The notes beneath the pieces are model-generated. The model made no database searches. It worked only from the letters and a program-made list of their open reading frames with translations, and had not been told where the DNA came from. Positions 46,591-56,100 of a DNA stretch of 64,000 nucleotides are shown piece by piece; the first letter of the stretch is position 1; each line of letters starts with the position of its first letter. The position numbers were made by a program, and so were the translations under genes. The DNA is taken from contig JAKZZE010000003.1 in assembly GCA_024220505.1 (NCBI GenBank), forward strand, positions 868,001 through 932,000. Direction: 5' to 3'. The DNA comes from Rhizopus arrhizus. Its lineage: Eukaryota > Mucoromycota > Mucoromycetes > Mucorales > Rhizopodaceae.

Positions 46591-47093
46591 TGAGACAATT
46601 GGTACTTGGGTGTTATAATATTACTGGTTTCGATATATATATTTGTTGCTCTACTGCTACACGTAGTGATTGATTTGAATATAGCAATAATTCCACCAAT
46701 TCCTTCTGAGTATATTATTGTAGTATATTCGTCAAAAATAATCTCTTCCTTCAGATTAAGTCAACAGATTCTTCACGAGTCGTAATAGAATAAACGTAGT
46801 ATTTAGGGATTGTTCAGTTAAAATATACAATAAAGATTATATATAAATTTAAATGAACGTGAACACAAAGGATCGAGACAATAAGTATTTGTTTGTTACA
46901 ATAACCCAAAAATGGAATTAAGGTTTTGTTTTATGAAAAATAAAGTTTAAGAATAAAAATTAAGATTAAAAAAAAAGTTGAAAATTCTCTTCTCAATTCA
47001 GCACACCTTTAAGCACACCTCTTCTACTCAGCTTTTTGATGACGTCGGCAGCATCTACGCAAAGGCGCACTCCACCTACTATACCATTTCTCA
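46591..47093. mobile_element. Solo LTR of the L family
   Basis: 503 bp, TGAGACAATTGG to ACCATTTCTCA, identical by eye to the left LTR of L (53863-54365). Target ACGC: 46587-46590 on the left, and on the right 47094-47096 plus 53861 once K is removed. It must predate K, whose 4-bp target includes its last base. Confidence 0.88.
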
Positions 47094-47096
47094 ACG

Positions 47097-47386
47097 TGTC
47101 GTTGTTAACAATAGAACCAACCAATAGTAAGTCGAAATAAACAATAAAATAAACTTGAACTTGTGAGGAAAGCTGTTCTTTATTTTTTACAAAACAATAC
47201 AACTATTTATATGTTTTATGATGATGTCCAGAAATCTCTGGAATTTTCTCAATTGTCCCAGATAGCGGGGTTGTAATGAGAGCAGGGTCTCAGGGACATC
47301 AGGGTCTCAGCTTTTGCTCGGACCGCACAACACGTGCCGTCCGGACCGGGGCATTGAGTGAGGGCTTACCTCTTTTAGCCACGACA
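47097..47386 (-). repeat. 3' LTR of K (contains the end of the pol frame)
   Basis: 290 bp, TGTCGTTGTTAACAATAG to TTTTAGCCACGACA. The K polyprotein stop (47299-47301) lies inside it, so the final ~29 residues are encoded by LTR sequence. Confidence 0.9.
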
Positions 47387-47950
47387 TCACTCCCCCCCAA
47401 GACTGTTGATCGCCTCTGATCAACCTGAGAAGCGGATCCTCCAGCAGAATTACCACCAGGTAAACCAACCGCGGAACGCCAAGCAGCACGCGACACCGTA
47501 GGGTTGTACCAAGGCTCATCAATTGATTCCGCCTTGACTTCCTTGAGACGATCGATATGAACCCAAGATGGGTAGGGTTCACCACCAATGGACACCAATT
47601 TGCACACATGAGTGACATCATTCTTGCCGGTCACTATGAAGGGGCCCATCCAGTTGTACTCCAGACCATATTTTTGTTCGTTTCTTAACAAGACATGGTC
47701 GCCAACTTCAAAATCCACTTTTGTAATCGCGGCATCCCACTTGCTTTTATCATGTTCCGATACAGCGCGCATACGTTGTTCAGCTGCAGCGCGGTTCTGA
47801 CCTAAGGCTTCGAGTTCCCTTGCTGTGTGCTCTGCGATTGTTCTAGGATCCTTAGCCAATTCGTCAGCCAAATAAGGGCGTAGTTCATCACCAGGCAGTA
47901 CAGGTTCACGACCATAAACCAAATAAAAAGGAGAAAAACCAGCAGACCTA

Positions 47951-49612
47951 CAGTAGGTGGAAAAATGGTTCCAATGTTTTCGTCTCGCAACTTTAACGCT
48001 TTATAACTTTTGAACTACAAATGGTAACGACTCACAAAACCATGCATTTTGTAGCGCTTTTGTAGCTTATATCAGTGAAAAAATTTTTTGTTTGAACTGT
48101 TACACAATCGGGAATAAACTAACATTAAGTACAAAAACCAACATTGGAACCATTTTTCCACTACATGCTTTATTTTATTAATATCTTGTATGACCGCCCT
48201 TCGCAGCAATTACAGCTCTACAACGATCAGGCATACTGTCTATGTATCTCCTACAGTCTTCTGCTGTAAAAGTAGACCATTCTTTTTCAACACGATCCCA
48301 TAATTCGTGCACACCTTTTGCCCTAGTATCATATGCACTTTACTTGAGCTTCAGGTGGTGCCAGATGTGCTCTATTGGGTTTAGATCTGGACTTTGTGAT
48401 GGCCAGTTGAAGGTATGGTTAAACTTGAAGTTGTTGTCCTTGAACCATTGCCTATCTAGCTTTGATGTGTGTTTAGGATCGTTATCCTGCTGAAAATAGA
48501 TGTCCTGAGTATTGTAATCATAGTAATTAAGGCTATCCATGAGAGTTGTACTAAGAATTCCGACATGATCAGAAGCTTTCATTGTGCCTTCACTAATCCA
48601 ACATGCATAACCAGGCCCGTCATAGGTAATACAACCCCATACCATGATGCTACCGCCCCCTCCTTTAACTGTCAAGTCGAGATGATGGGGTTGAAGTTTA
48701 TCATCTGGTCGACTCCAAAAGTATTTGCAACCATCTTACCCATAAACGTTGACTTTTGTTTCGTCACTGAATACCATACGTCTCCAGTCATTGCTTGTCC
48801 AGTTTTTATGCTCTTCTGCCCATGCTAGTCGTCTTGCTTTCTGAACCTTAGTCAATAAAGGCTTTTTTACCTTTATCTTAGCATGGAAGTTCATGCTTTT
48901 CATAACCTTAATGGTACCTGAGTAGCTAATATTGTGGCCAGTGCATACTAGATACTTATGGACAGCCTTCGCAGTCTTGAGGGTACCATTAACAATCTGC
49001 TTACGTATATAAGACTTGGTGGTAACGCGTAGAACAGCTTTTCTACCAGGGTTTGCTGTTACTCTACCAGGAGAAAGCTTGTTGGCATATCTACTTAAAG
49101 TAGATTTTTTTAAATCAGGGATACGTTCCATTATCACTGAGTATGGCTTGTTTTGTAAAACCAATGATTTGATGCTTTCTTGCTTGTTTTTAGAGAGAGC
49201 GCGAACCATATGTGTAGTGATACCCCAAATCTTTGATATGTGGAGAAAGAAAAGGAAAAAAAAAGCTTTGACCGGGGATAAATTAATTTTATAAGTCACG
49301 TAGACTTTTTCGGCGATAGCCGGAACGGTATGACTCATAATCAGCTAAAAAGCTCTAGTGAAAATTCCATTAAATAACAAATAAACTTATCTAGAGTTGT
49401 AGTGGAAAAATGGTTCCAATGTTGGTTTTTGTACTTAATGTTAGCTTATTCCCGATTGTGTAACAGTTCAAACAAAATTTTTTTTCACTGATATAAGCTG
49501 CAAAAGCGCTACAAAATGCATGGTTTTGTGAGTCGTTACCATTTGTAGTTCAAAAGTTATAAAGCGTTGAAGTTGCGAGACGAAAACATTGGAACCATTT
49601 TTCCACCCACTG
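47951..49612 (-). mobile_element. J: Tc1 element with 214-bp TIRs, inserted in K integrase
   Basis: 1662 bp. TIRs 47951-48164 and 49399-49612 (214 bp each), starting CAGTAGGTGGAAAAATGG (left) and CAGTGGGTGGAAAAATGG (right, complement). The inner TIR ends repeat the terminal sequence in reverse (CATTGGAACCATTTTTCCAC). TA flanks at 47949-47950 and 49613-49614. The youngest layer of this stack. Confidence 0.93.
48178..49209 (-). pseudogene. Tc1 transposase (element J) with two in-frame stops
   Basis: ATG at 49209, 344 codons with the frame unbroken but two stops: TAA after VNVYG (about 48735) and TAA after HLKLK (about 48340). Core: MVFSDETKVN, GGGGSIMVWGCI, IYFQQDNDPKH, SPDLNPIEHIW, with 37 residues between the second Asp and Glu. 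N-terminal helix-turn-helix about residues 10-105. Length and order are normal. As the insertion itself is recent, this copy was probably mobilised in trans, or the stops are very recent. Confidence 0.9.
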
Positions 49613-52600
49613 TATGTTTCCGAATACGAGTCGCAAACAGCGCAGCGTCAACAAACTGATCCCATATGTGAATTGCACCATGGACATACTTCCGCAGCAT
49701 TGTTTTTAGTATGCCATTCAGACGTTCACATTTACCATTAGAGCGCGGATGGAATGCCGATGTCATACGATGAGTAATCTTAACTCGCTCCGTATAATGC
49801 TTTACTAACTTTGACAAGAAGTTCGCACCACGATCTGTCACGATTTCACTGGGACATCCGAAACGCATCACAATTTCTTCATACAAGAAATCAGCCACCG
49901 CCTCGGCTGATGCTTCTGGAACTGCACGAGCAATGGGCCAGTTGGTAGAATAGTCAACCGCTGTTAACAACCACTTGTTGCCACTTTTGGTAGTTGGAAG
50001 CTCACCGATAAAGTCCAAGTGCCAGCGTGCAAATGCAGGGGGAATCGTTAGAGGGACCATGGGAGCATGATGAGTGTTTTTGTTCGCACCAGCCGCCAAT
50101 TGACATTGAGGACAATGTGAAAGCCAAGTTTGGATATCACTTTGCATGCTAGGCCACCACCAACGTCTTCGAAGTAATTCATATACGGTAGTTCTACCCG
50201 CATGACCAAACCCAGAATGGAATTTGTCAACCAAGTCAGCACGACGGGAGAAAGGACAGAATTGAACTTCACAAGGCTTGTTATCGATCATGACCTTACG
50301 CCACACCTGACCATCACGCACTACAAACTTCTCCTTGTTTTGCTGCAATCGACGTTTCATCGTGTCCGACATGTCAGAAGGTAAATCAATGCTATAATAC
50401 TGTGGCCAGTCCGTCTCATGTATGTTGTGCACGCTATAGAGGTAATTTGGTTCCATATTCTCGGTTTCGGCAATACAACTTGGACCATCCCGTCGACTTA
50501 GAGCATCAGGCACGTTGTTTTCCTTTCCTGGCTTATACTTAATGACAGGGTCATACGTTTCGATTTCAGCAAGCCAACGGACTAAACGAGGAGTGGGTTT
50601 CTTTTGCGACCGTAAGTACTGAAGAGGATTGTGATCAGTGAACACCACGTATTCTGAGCCATCCACAAAGCAACGCCAGGTGCGTAATGCATGAAGAATA
50701 CCAATCAGTTCTCGTTCTTGTGGTGGGTAACCCCGTTCCGCCGCAGAGAGTTTCTTCGATTCAAAAGCAATTGGATGCAGTAGGTCACGTTCGTCCTTTT
50801 GTAACAGTACCGCACCAACACCAAAGTCTGACGCATCCGTTTCGATAATAAACGGTTTGGACAAGTCGGGAGGTTGCAGTACAGGAGCCGATGACATAAG
50901 TTCCTTTAGCTTTATAAAGGCAGCTTGACATTCTTGTGACCATTGGACTGGACGCTTCTTTGCACCTGTACCTTTAGTCAAATCCGTCAACGGCGTAGCC
51001 ACCGTAGAGAATCCAGGTATAAAACGACGGTAGTGGGAGCACAGACCAATGAACTGACGGACTTCCTGAACATTCGTAGGTTGGGGCCAGTCTTGAATAG
51101 CCTTCACTTTTGACGATGAAGGTAATATACCCTTTTCAGAGACTCGATAACCCAGGAATTCTACTTCACTCTTGTTGAATGTACACTTCTTGGGATTGGC
51201 GTATAGCTTGTGTTCTCTCAACTTGCTTAGTACTAGTCGCAAATGCTCCTTGTGCTCTTCTGCTGTTTTGCTAAATACCAAGATGTCGTCCAGGTATACC
51301 AAAACAAATTTATCCACGTAGTCTTGCAGTACATGATTCATCATCTTTTGAAACGTAGGAGGACTGTTAGTTAAACCGAAAGGCAGAACCAGAAACTCGT
51401 ATGATCCATATCGTGTGTTGAAAGCGGTCTTGGGAACATCCTCGTCTCGGATACGGACTTGGTGATACCCACTTTTGAGGTCGATACTGGAGAAATGTTT
51501 AGCTCCACCCAATCGTTCCAGACATTCATCAATACGAGGCAGTGGGGTGTTGATTCGTTTCGTCAAAGAGTTGATGGCACGGTAGTCGATGCACATTCGA
51601 AGTGACCCGTCTTTTTTACGGACAAAGAGAACGGGTGCACCCCAAGGCGACGAACTGGGTCGAATCAAGCCAACATCCATCAATTCTTTCAACTGCTTTT
51701 GCAACTCATCTAGCTCCCGCGGGCTCATCTTAAACGGGGGCCTACTAATCGGCCTAGCATCACCTGTATCGATTACATGCTCAACAGTACGCACAGGAGG
51801 GAGACCAGGAGGCAAGTCATTGCGAAAGACATCTTGGAATTCAGAAATGATTGACCTTTCCAATTTAGAGTTGCCATTTTGGCATTCGTTTGTTGACCGC
51901 CCATTGTCTACGAAATGTACTAGGTACAGTTCGTCCACTTGTTGCTTCCTAGTACTTCGTTGCAGTTGACGTTTCGATATCAAGTAAACAAAGTCTTGAC
52001 CACCATTACCAATCGTAGAGTCAGCCGTATCATCACAAGGAGTCAAGAGCACATTACCCCTGTTTTCATCCACCAGTTTCCAAGAACTAGTGGACCAATT
52101 TGGAATTGGCTTAGCTTGTTGAAACCACTGTTGGCCCAAGATGAGATCGAACTTCATATCGAATACGTATGCTTGTACGTGATAAGGGATTTGTCGAGCC
52201 CTCAATTCGAATTCCACCTTCTTATCAATGGGCATTACGTGACCACCAGCCGTTTCCACTTCACGAGATGACCGTAAGGAAGACATCTTCATAGATCTGT
52301 TCACCAATTTAGGAGATATGTAGTTTGCGCTTGCACCTGTATCTAGTAGAACCTTGACTTTACGACACTTATCAGCATTGTTATTATCACATAAGACAAA
52401 CTCGTACAAGGGCAAATCGGATTCTTTATTATTATTGAGATTTAACAAATGATCATGGTCTCGTGCCAAGAATTCATCATCTCCATCCAACTCAGAAACG
52501 TCCAACTTGTTATCACTGCACTCACAATGCTTGACAGGCTTGATATAATTTATAGTACGGCGCTGACGAGAGGAACCTGGCCCAACTGTTCTTGTATTGC

Positions 52601-53566
52601 CAGCCTTTCGCCAAGTAGGACACTCAGACTTGACATGTCCTATACCTTGGCACCCATAACACCGGATCTGTCTTCGACCATTGTTCGAACGTTCAAAACC
52701 TTTACGACCTTTGCCATTAAAAGCGGTGGAGATGGCATTTAGGACTTGTCGGATTGAATCTAGATCCATTGGGTCTTCACCGTTACCGGGGGCACCAAGA
52801 GGAGAACCACGAGCAAAAGGATTACCTGAAGGAGTATGTACAACAGGGGCAGAAGCCACTTCACCATCGTTCCTTGCCGCTTCGATGGCCAGAGCCATGG
52901 ATTCCGCTGACTCCAAGGAATGAGGGAATCTAGAACGTACCAGAACCCGTAAATCAGGCTTTAAACCGCGCACAAAGCGATCCAACGCATCACCAGCAGA
53001 CATATCAGGTATTTGCAATTGAAGGCTGCGAAACTCACTAATATATCTTGCGACGGTGGAGTGTTGTGATAGTATAGCCAATTTATCACGGGCCGCCTGA
53101 GTAGAGTTTACAGGTCTAAACTCATTCTCAAAAGCGAACTTGAATGAAGACCAGTCGGATGGAGGCACACGGCTAACCTTTAATTGATTCCACCATATCA
53201 AGGCATCATCACGGAGCAGTGTGACAGCAAATGAAACTTTTTCTTTTTCCTTCAAGGGTACCAATTCGAAATAGCACTCCAAAGAGCCTAACCAACTTGC
53301 TACGGCGATAGCAGAGCGATCACCCCTGAACACATCCGGTTCACGTACCCTTATCGATTGCGAACTTTTAGATGACAAGGCAAGGAGCAACTTTTCTAAT
53401 ACTGCCTTGTCTACATAAACACCATTGCCTTCACCGGGGCCAGAAGGGTTACCCATATCAATATCTTCTTCGATTACACCAGACATAGTTAAACCAGGTA
53501 AGTTATTATCAGAGACTTGCGATACAGAGCAAAAAATACTATTTTAATCAAACAGATGCTACCAGT

Positions 53567-53856
53567 TGTCGTTGTTAACAATAGAACCAACCAATAGTAA
53601 GTCGAAATAAACAATAAAATAAACTTGAACTTGTGAGGAAAGCTGTTCTTTATTTTTTACAAAACAATACAACTATTTATATGTTTTATGATGATGTCCA
53701 GAAATCTCTGGAATTTTCTCAATTGTCCCAGATAGCGGGGTTGTAATGAGAGCAGGGTCTCAGGGACATCAGGGTCTCAGCTTTTGCTCGGACCGCACAA
53801 CACGTGCCGTCCGGACCGGGGCATTGAGTGAGGGCTTACCTCTTTTAGCCACGACA
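53567..53856 (-). repeat. 5' LTR of K
   Basis: 290 bp, the same as 47097-47386 by eye. The gag ATG (53486) lies 80 bp downstream on the minus strand. Confidence 0.92.
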
Positions 53857-53862
53857 AACGCA

Positions 53863-54365
53863 TGAGACAATTGGTACTTGGGTGTTATAATATTACTGGT
53901 TTCGATATATATATTTGTTGCTCTACTGCTACACGTAGTGATTGATTTGAATATAGCAATAATTCCACCAATTCCTTCTGAGTATATTATTGTAGTATAT
54001 TCGTCAAAAATAATCTCTTCCTTCAGATTAAGTCAACAGATTCTTCACGAGTCGTAATAGAATAAACGTAGTATTTAGGGATTGTTCAGTTAAAATATAC
54101 AATAAAGATTATATATAAATTTAAATGAACGTGAACACAAAGGATCGAGACAATAAGTATTTGTTTGTTACAATAACCCAAAAATGGAATTAAGGTTTTG
54201 TTTTATGAAAAATAAAGTTTAAGAATAAAAATTAAGATTAAAAAAAAAGTTGAAAATTCTCTTCTCAATTCAGCACACCTTTAAGCACACCTCTTCTACT
54301 CAGCTTTTTGATGACGTCGGCAGCATCTACGCAAAGGCGCACTCCACCTACTATACCATTTCTCA
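53863..54365 (-). repeat. 3' LTR of L
   Basis: 503 bp, TGAGACAATTGG to ACCATTTCTCA. The integrase stop lies 46 bp beyond it in the internal region. Confidence 0.92.
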
Positions 54366-54411
54366 TGCCCCCCTTCCAGCCTTGAGTAGTGTTGAAGCCG
54401 ACATACCACCA

Positions 54412-55836
54412 TCAGATCGTTCTTCGTTCTTCATAAAATCTTCTATACTGTTCGTACGCACCACTAACAGCTACATCAGGTTTCAACCTCACATGATCTT
54501 TCCAGGGTTTCAATTCATCACCATTGACTGCACCCATCACTTTCTTTCCTCCAGCACCATCCAACCAGTAAGTTCCATGAACATTGACACGTACCACCAT
54601 AAATGGGCCAATCCAGCAGTATGAAAACTTGTTATCCTTCACCTTATCTCTATACAGCACTTTATCTCCAAGCTCGTATCTTCTAGGGGTAATCTTCTCA
54701 TCATAATGCTTCTTTCTTCTTTGTTGCATCAAGCCACTTCTTTCCTTCGCTTCTGCACGGAATTCATTCATCAATCCAGTAATCACGCGGATGCGACTTT
54801 CTACTTCTAATACTATTTCGCCTTGTACGTAATCTTTCCTTGGAGCAGGCCAATTACTCGGAGTCCTCATTTCATATCCAAAAAGGAGCATCGAAGGAGT
54901 AAACTTGGTCGTCTCGTTAGGCATCGTCCTCACCGCAAGAATTGTTTCATCTAAGTATTCATCCCAATCACGATTGTCTTCACTAGTAGCAATGATCTTT
55001 GATAAGGCTTGCACCACAGTTTGATTCATTCGCTCACACAGACCATTCGTCTGCGGTCGATAAGCCGTGGTCGTCAAATGTCTACAACCCATACGTTTCA
55101 AGAAAAACGCTACATGATCAGATAGAAAATTCGAACCTCTATCAGTCAAAATGTAACTAGGCACACCAAAATCTTTCACCACACAATGGAATAAAAACCA
55201 AGACACCGTTTCAGCAGTTATATCCGGCACAGCAGCTACCACAGGCCATCTAGTCAAATAATCCACCGCTACCAAAATATTCTTGTTACCAGTCTTCGAT
55301 TCCACCACAGGTCCTATAGCATCACAACCAATCATAAAAAATGGAGCATTAGGTGTAGGAATCGGGTTGGCTTGAACAGTCTTGATACGTTGTCGTTTCG
55401 CTCTTTTCTGACATGCTTCGCATCCAGCAACAAATTCTTTCACAAATTCATACAGTCCAGGAGCATCATACTGAATTCTTAATCTTCTCCAGGTATTCAA
55501 TACACCAAAGTGACCTTCGTTGTGTAATTGTTGCACCACTTCGAATATATTACCTGTGTTCAAAATCTCCACCCCAGGACTTCCATCAGCTTGTTTCTTG
55601 TACAATATACCATCGATCGCGACACATTTGCTTGATTGATCTCTTATACGCCGTTTCGCCTTCGAGTTTAGGTCATGACCATCACCTTCAGGGTACTTAC
55701 GTGAGACAAGGTAGTTATTGATAGCGATATATAACGATAATTCCATAGCAGTAATTTTTCTTGATATTGATGATACACACGATAATAATACAAATAATAA
55801 TATAGTCTTGATTGATTTTTTTTTTTTTTTTTTCAT
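54412..55836 (-). CDS. Integrase of Ty3 element L, separate ORF
   Basis: Frame opens at 55836; the likeliest ATG is 55746 (MELSLYIAIN), which skips a Lys/Phe/Leu-rich lead. Zinc-binding HHCC (HNEGHFG, CEACQ) and D-D-E: IGCDAIGP, ILTDRGSNF, RPQTNGLCERMN. C-terminal GDKVLYRDK and WIGPFMV, then DGDELKPW-like NGDELKPWKDH. No chromodomain. It is in the same frame as RNase H but separated by several stops. It could be expressed by splicing out the A-rich spacer, from its own start, or from a separate message. Confidence 0.9.
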   Translation of the reverse strand: MKKKKKKSIKTILLFVLLSCVSSISRKITAMELSLYIAINNYLVSRKYPEGDGHDLNSKAKRRIRDQSSKCVAIDGILYKKQADGSPGVEILNTGNIFEVVQQLHNEGHFGVLNTWRRLRIQYDAPGLYEFVKEFVAGCEACQKRAKRQRIKTVQANPIPTPNAPFFMIGCDAIGPVVESKTGNKNILVAVDYLTRWPVVAAVPDITAETVSWFLFHCVVKDFGVPSYILTDRGSNFLSDHVAFFLKRMGCRHLTTTAYRPQTNGLCERMNQTVVQALSKIIATSEDNRDWDEYLDETILAVRTMPNETTKFTPSMLLFGYEMRTPSNWPAPRKDYVQGEIVLEVESRIRVITGLMNEFRAEAKERSGLMQQRRKKHYDEKITPRRYELGDKVLYRDKVKDNKFSYCWIGPFMVVRVNVHGTYWLDGAGGKKVMGAVNGDELKPWKDHVRLKPDVAVSGAYEQYRRFYEERRTI

Positions 55837-56100
55837 TTACATGCCGACCTCCCACCCTCAGATAATTTGTTCAATAATATTTTTTTTTTTTGTCTCACTA
55901 TCATCATTTTTTTTTTGTTTTATTCTTTTATTCCTTTTTTTTTTTAGTTTATTCTCTTATTCCTCTTTTTTTTTTTTGTTTTATTCTCTTATTCCCTTTT
56001 TTTTTTTTTTGTTTTATCTTTTTATTCTCTTTTTTTTTGTTTTATTCTTTTATAGTCACTACCCACCCAACCTCCTGTGATTCTATATTTTTTTTTGAAA
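55816..56100 (-). repeat. A-rich tandem spacer between RNase H and integrase of L
   Basis: On the minus strand an A-rich tract with about five imperfect units of roughly 30 bp built around GAATAAAACAAAAAAAAA (units between 55905 and 56060). Stops occur in the shared frame, so simple read-through is excluded. It starts next to the possible donor at 56106 and ends just before the integrase frame. Confidence 0.7.

Larger units (their letters stand above)
47299..53486 (-). pseudogene. Gag-Pol polyprotein of K, split in integrase by Tc1 J
   Basis: Single long frame from ATG 53486, without stop or shift between gag and pol. Gag with zinc knuckle CYGCQGIGHVKSEC (about residue 275); protease VLLDTGASANY; RT SLRMCIDYRAIN, FSSIDLKSGYHQ and VYLDDILVFS; RNase H IIETDASDFGVG; integrase HSGFGHAGR, CPQCQ, then D-D-E (HLDFIGEL, IVTDRGANF, HPRSNGKCERLN). 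The frame is broken after ATRIRKH by J; removing J with one TA rejoins it in phase to the block VYGREPVLPGDEL and ends at 47299 inside the 3' LTR. No chromodomain seen. Confidence 0.92.
47097..53856 (-). mobile_element. K: Ty3-type retrotransposon, carrying Tc1 J
   Basis: LTRs of 290 bp (47097-47386, 53567-53856) look identical; target AACG on both sides (47093-47096, 53857-53860). After the 5' LTR the minus strand reads ACTGGTAGCATCTG, a tRNA-type primer site. One uninterrupted gag-pol frame apart from Tc1 J (47951-49612). Inserted between the L-family solo LTR and L. Confidence 0.92.

Noticed and set aside
46300..46600. Possible tRNA gene near the triple Ty3 insertion site, by analogy with yeast Ty3 targeting
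   Set aside because: No acceptor stem, anticodon loop or B-box could be read on either strand near 46590 or 60505.
50048..50272. Assorted shorter frames inside the Ty3, LINE and Tc1 coding regions
   Set aside because: They lie in other frames of clearly homologous proteins and show no independent motifs.
55854..56080. Plus-strand Phe-rich ORFs (hydrophobic, membrane-like)
   Set aside because: They are translations of the T-rich complement of the A-rich spacer in Ty3 L.
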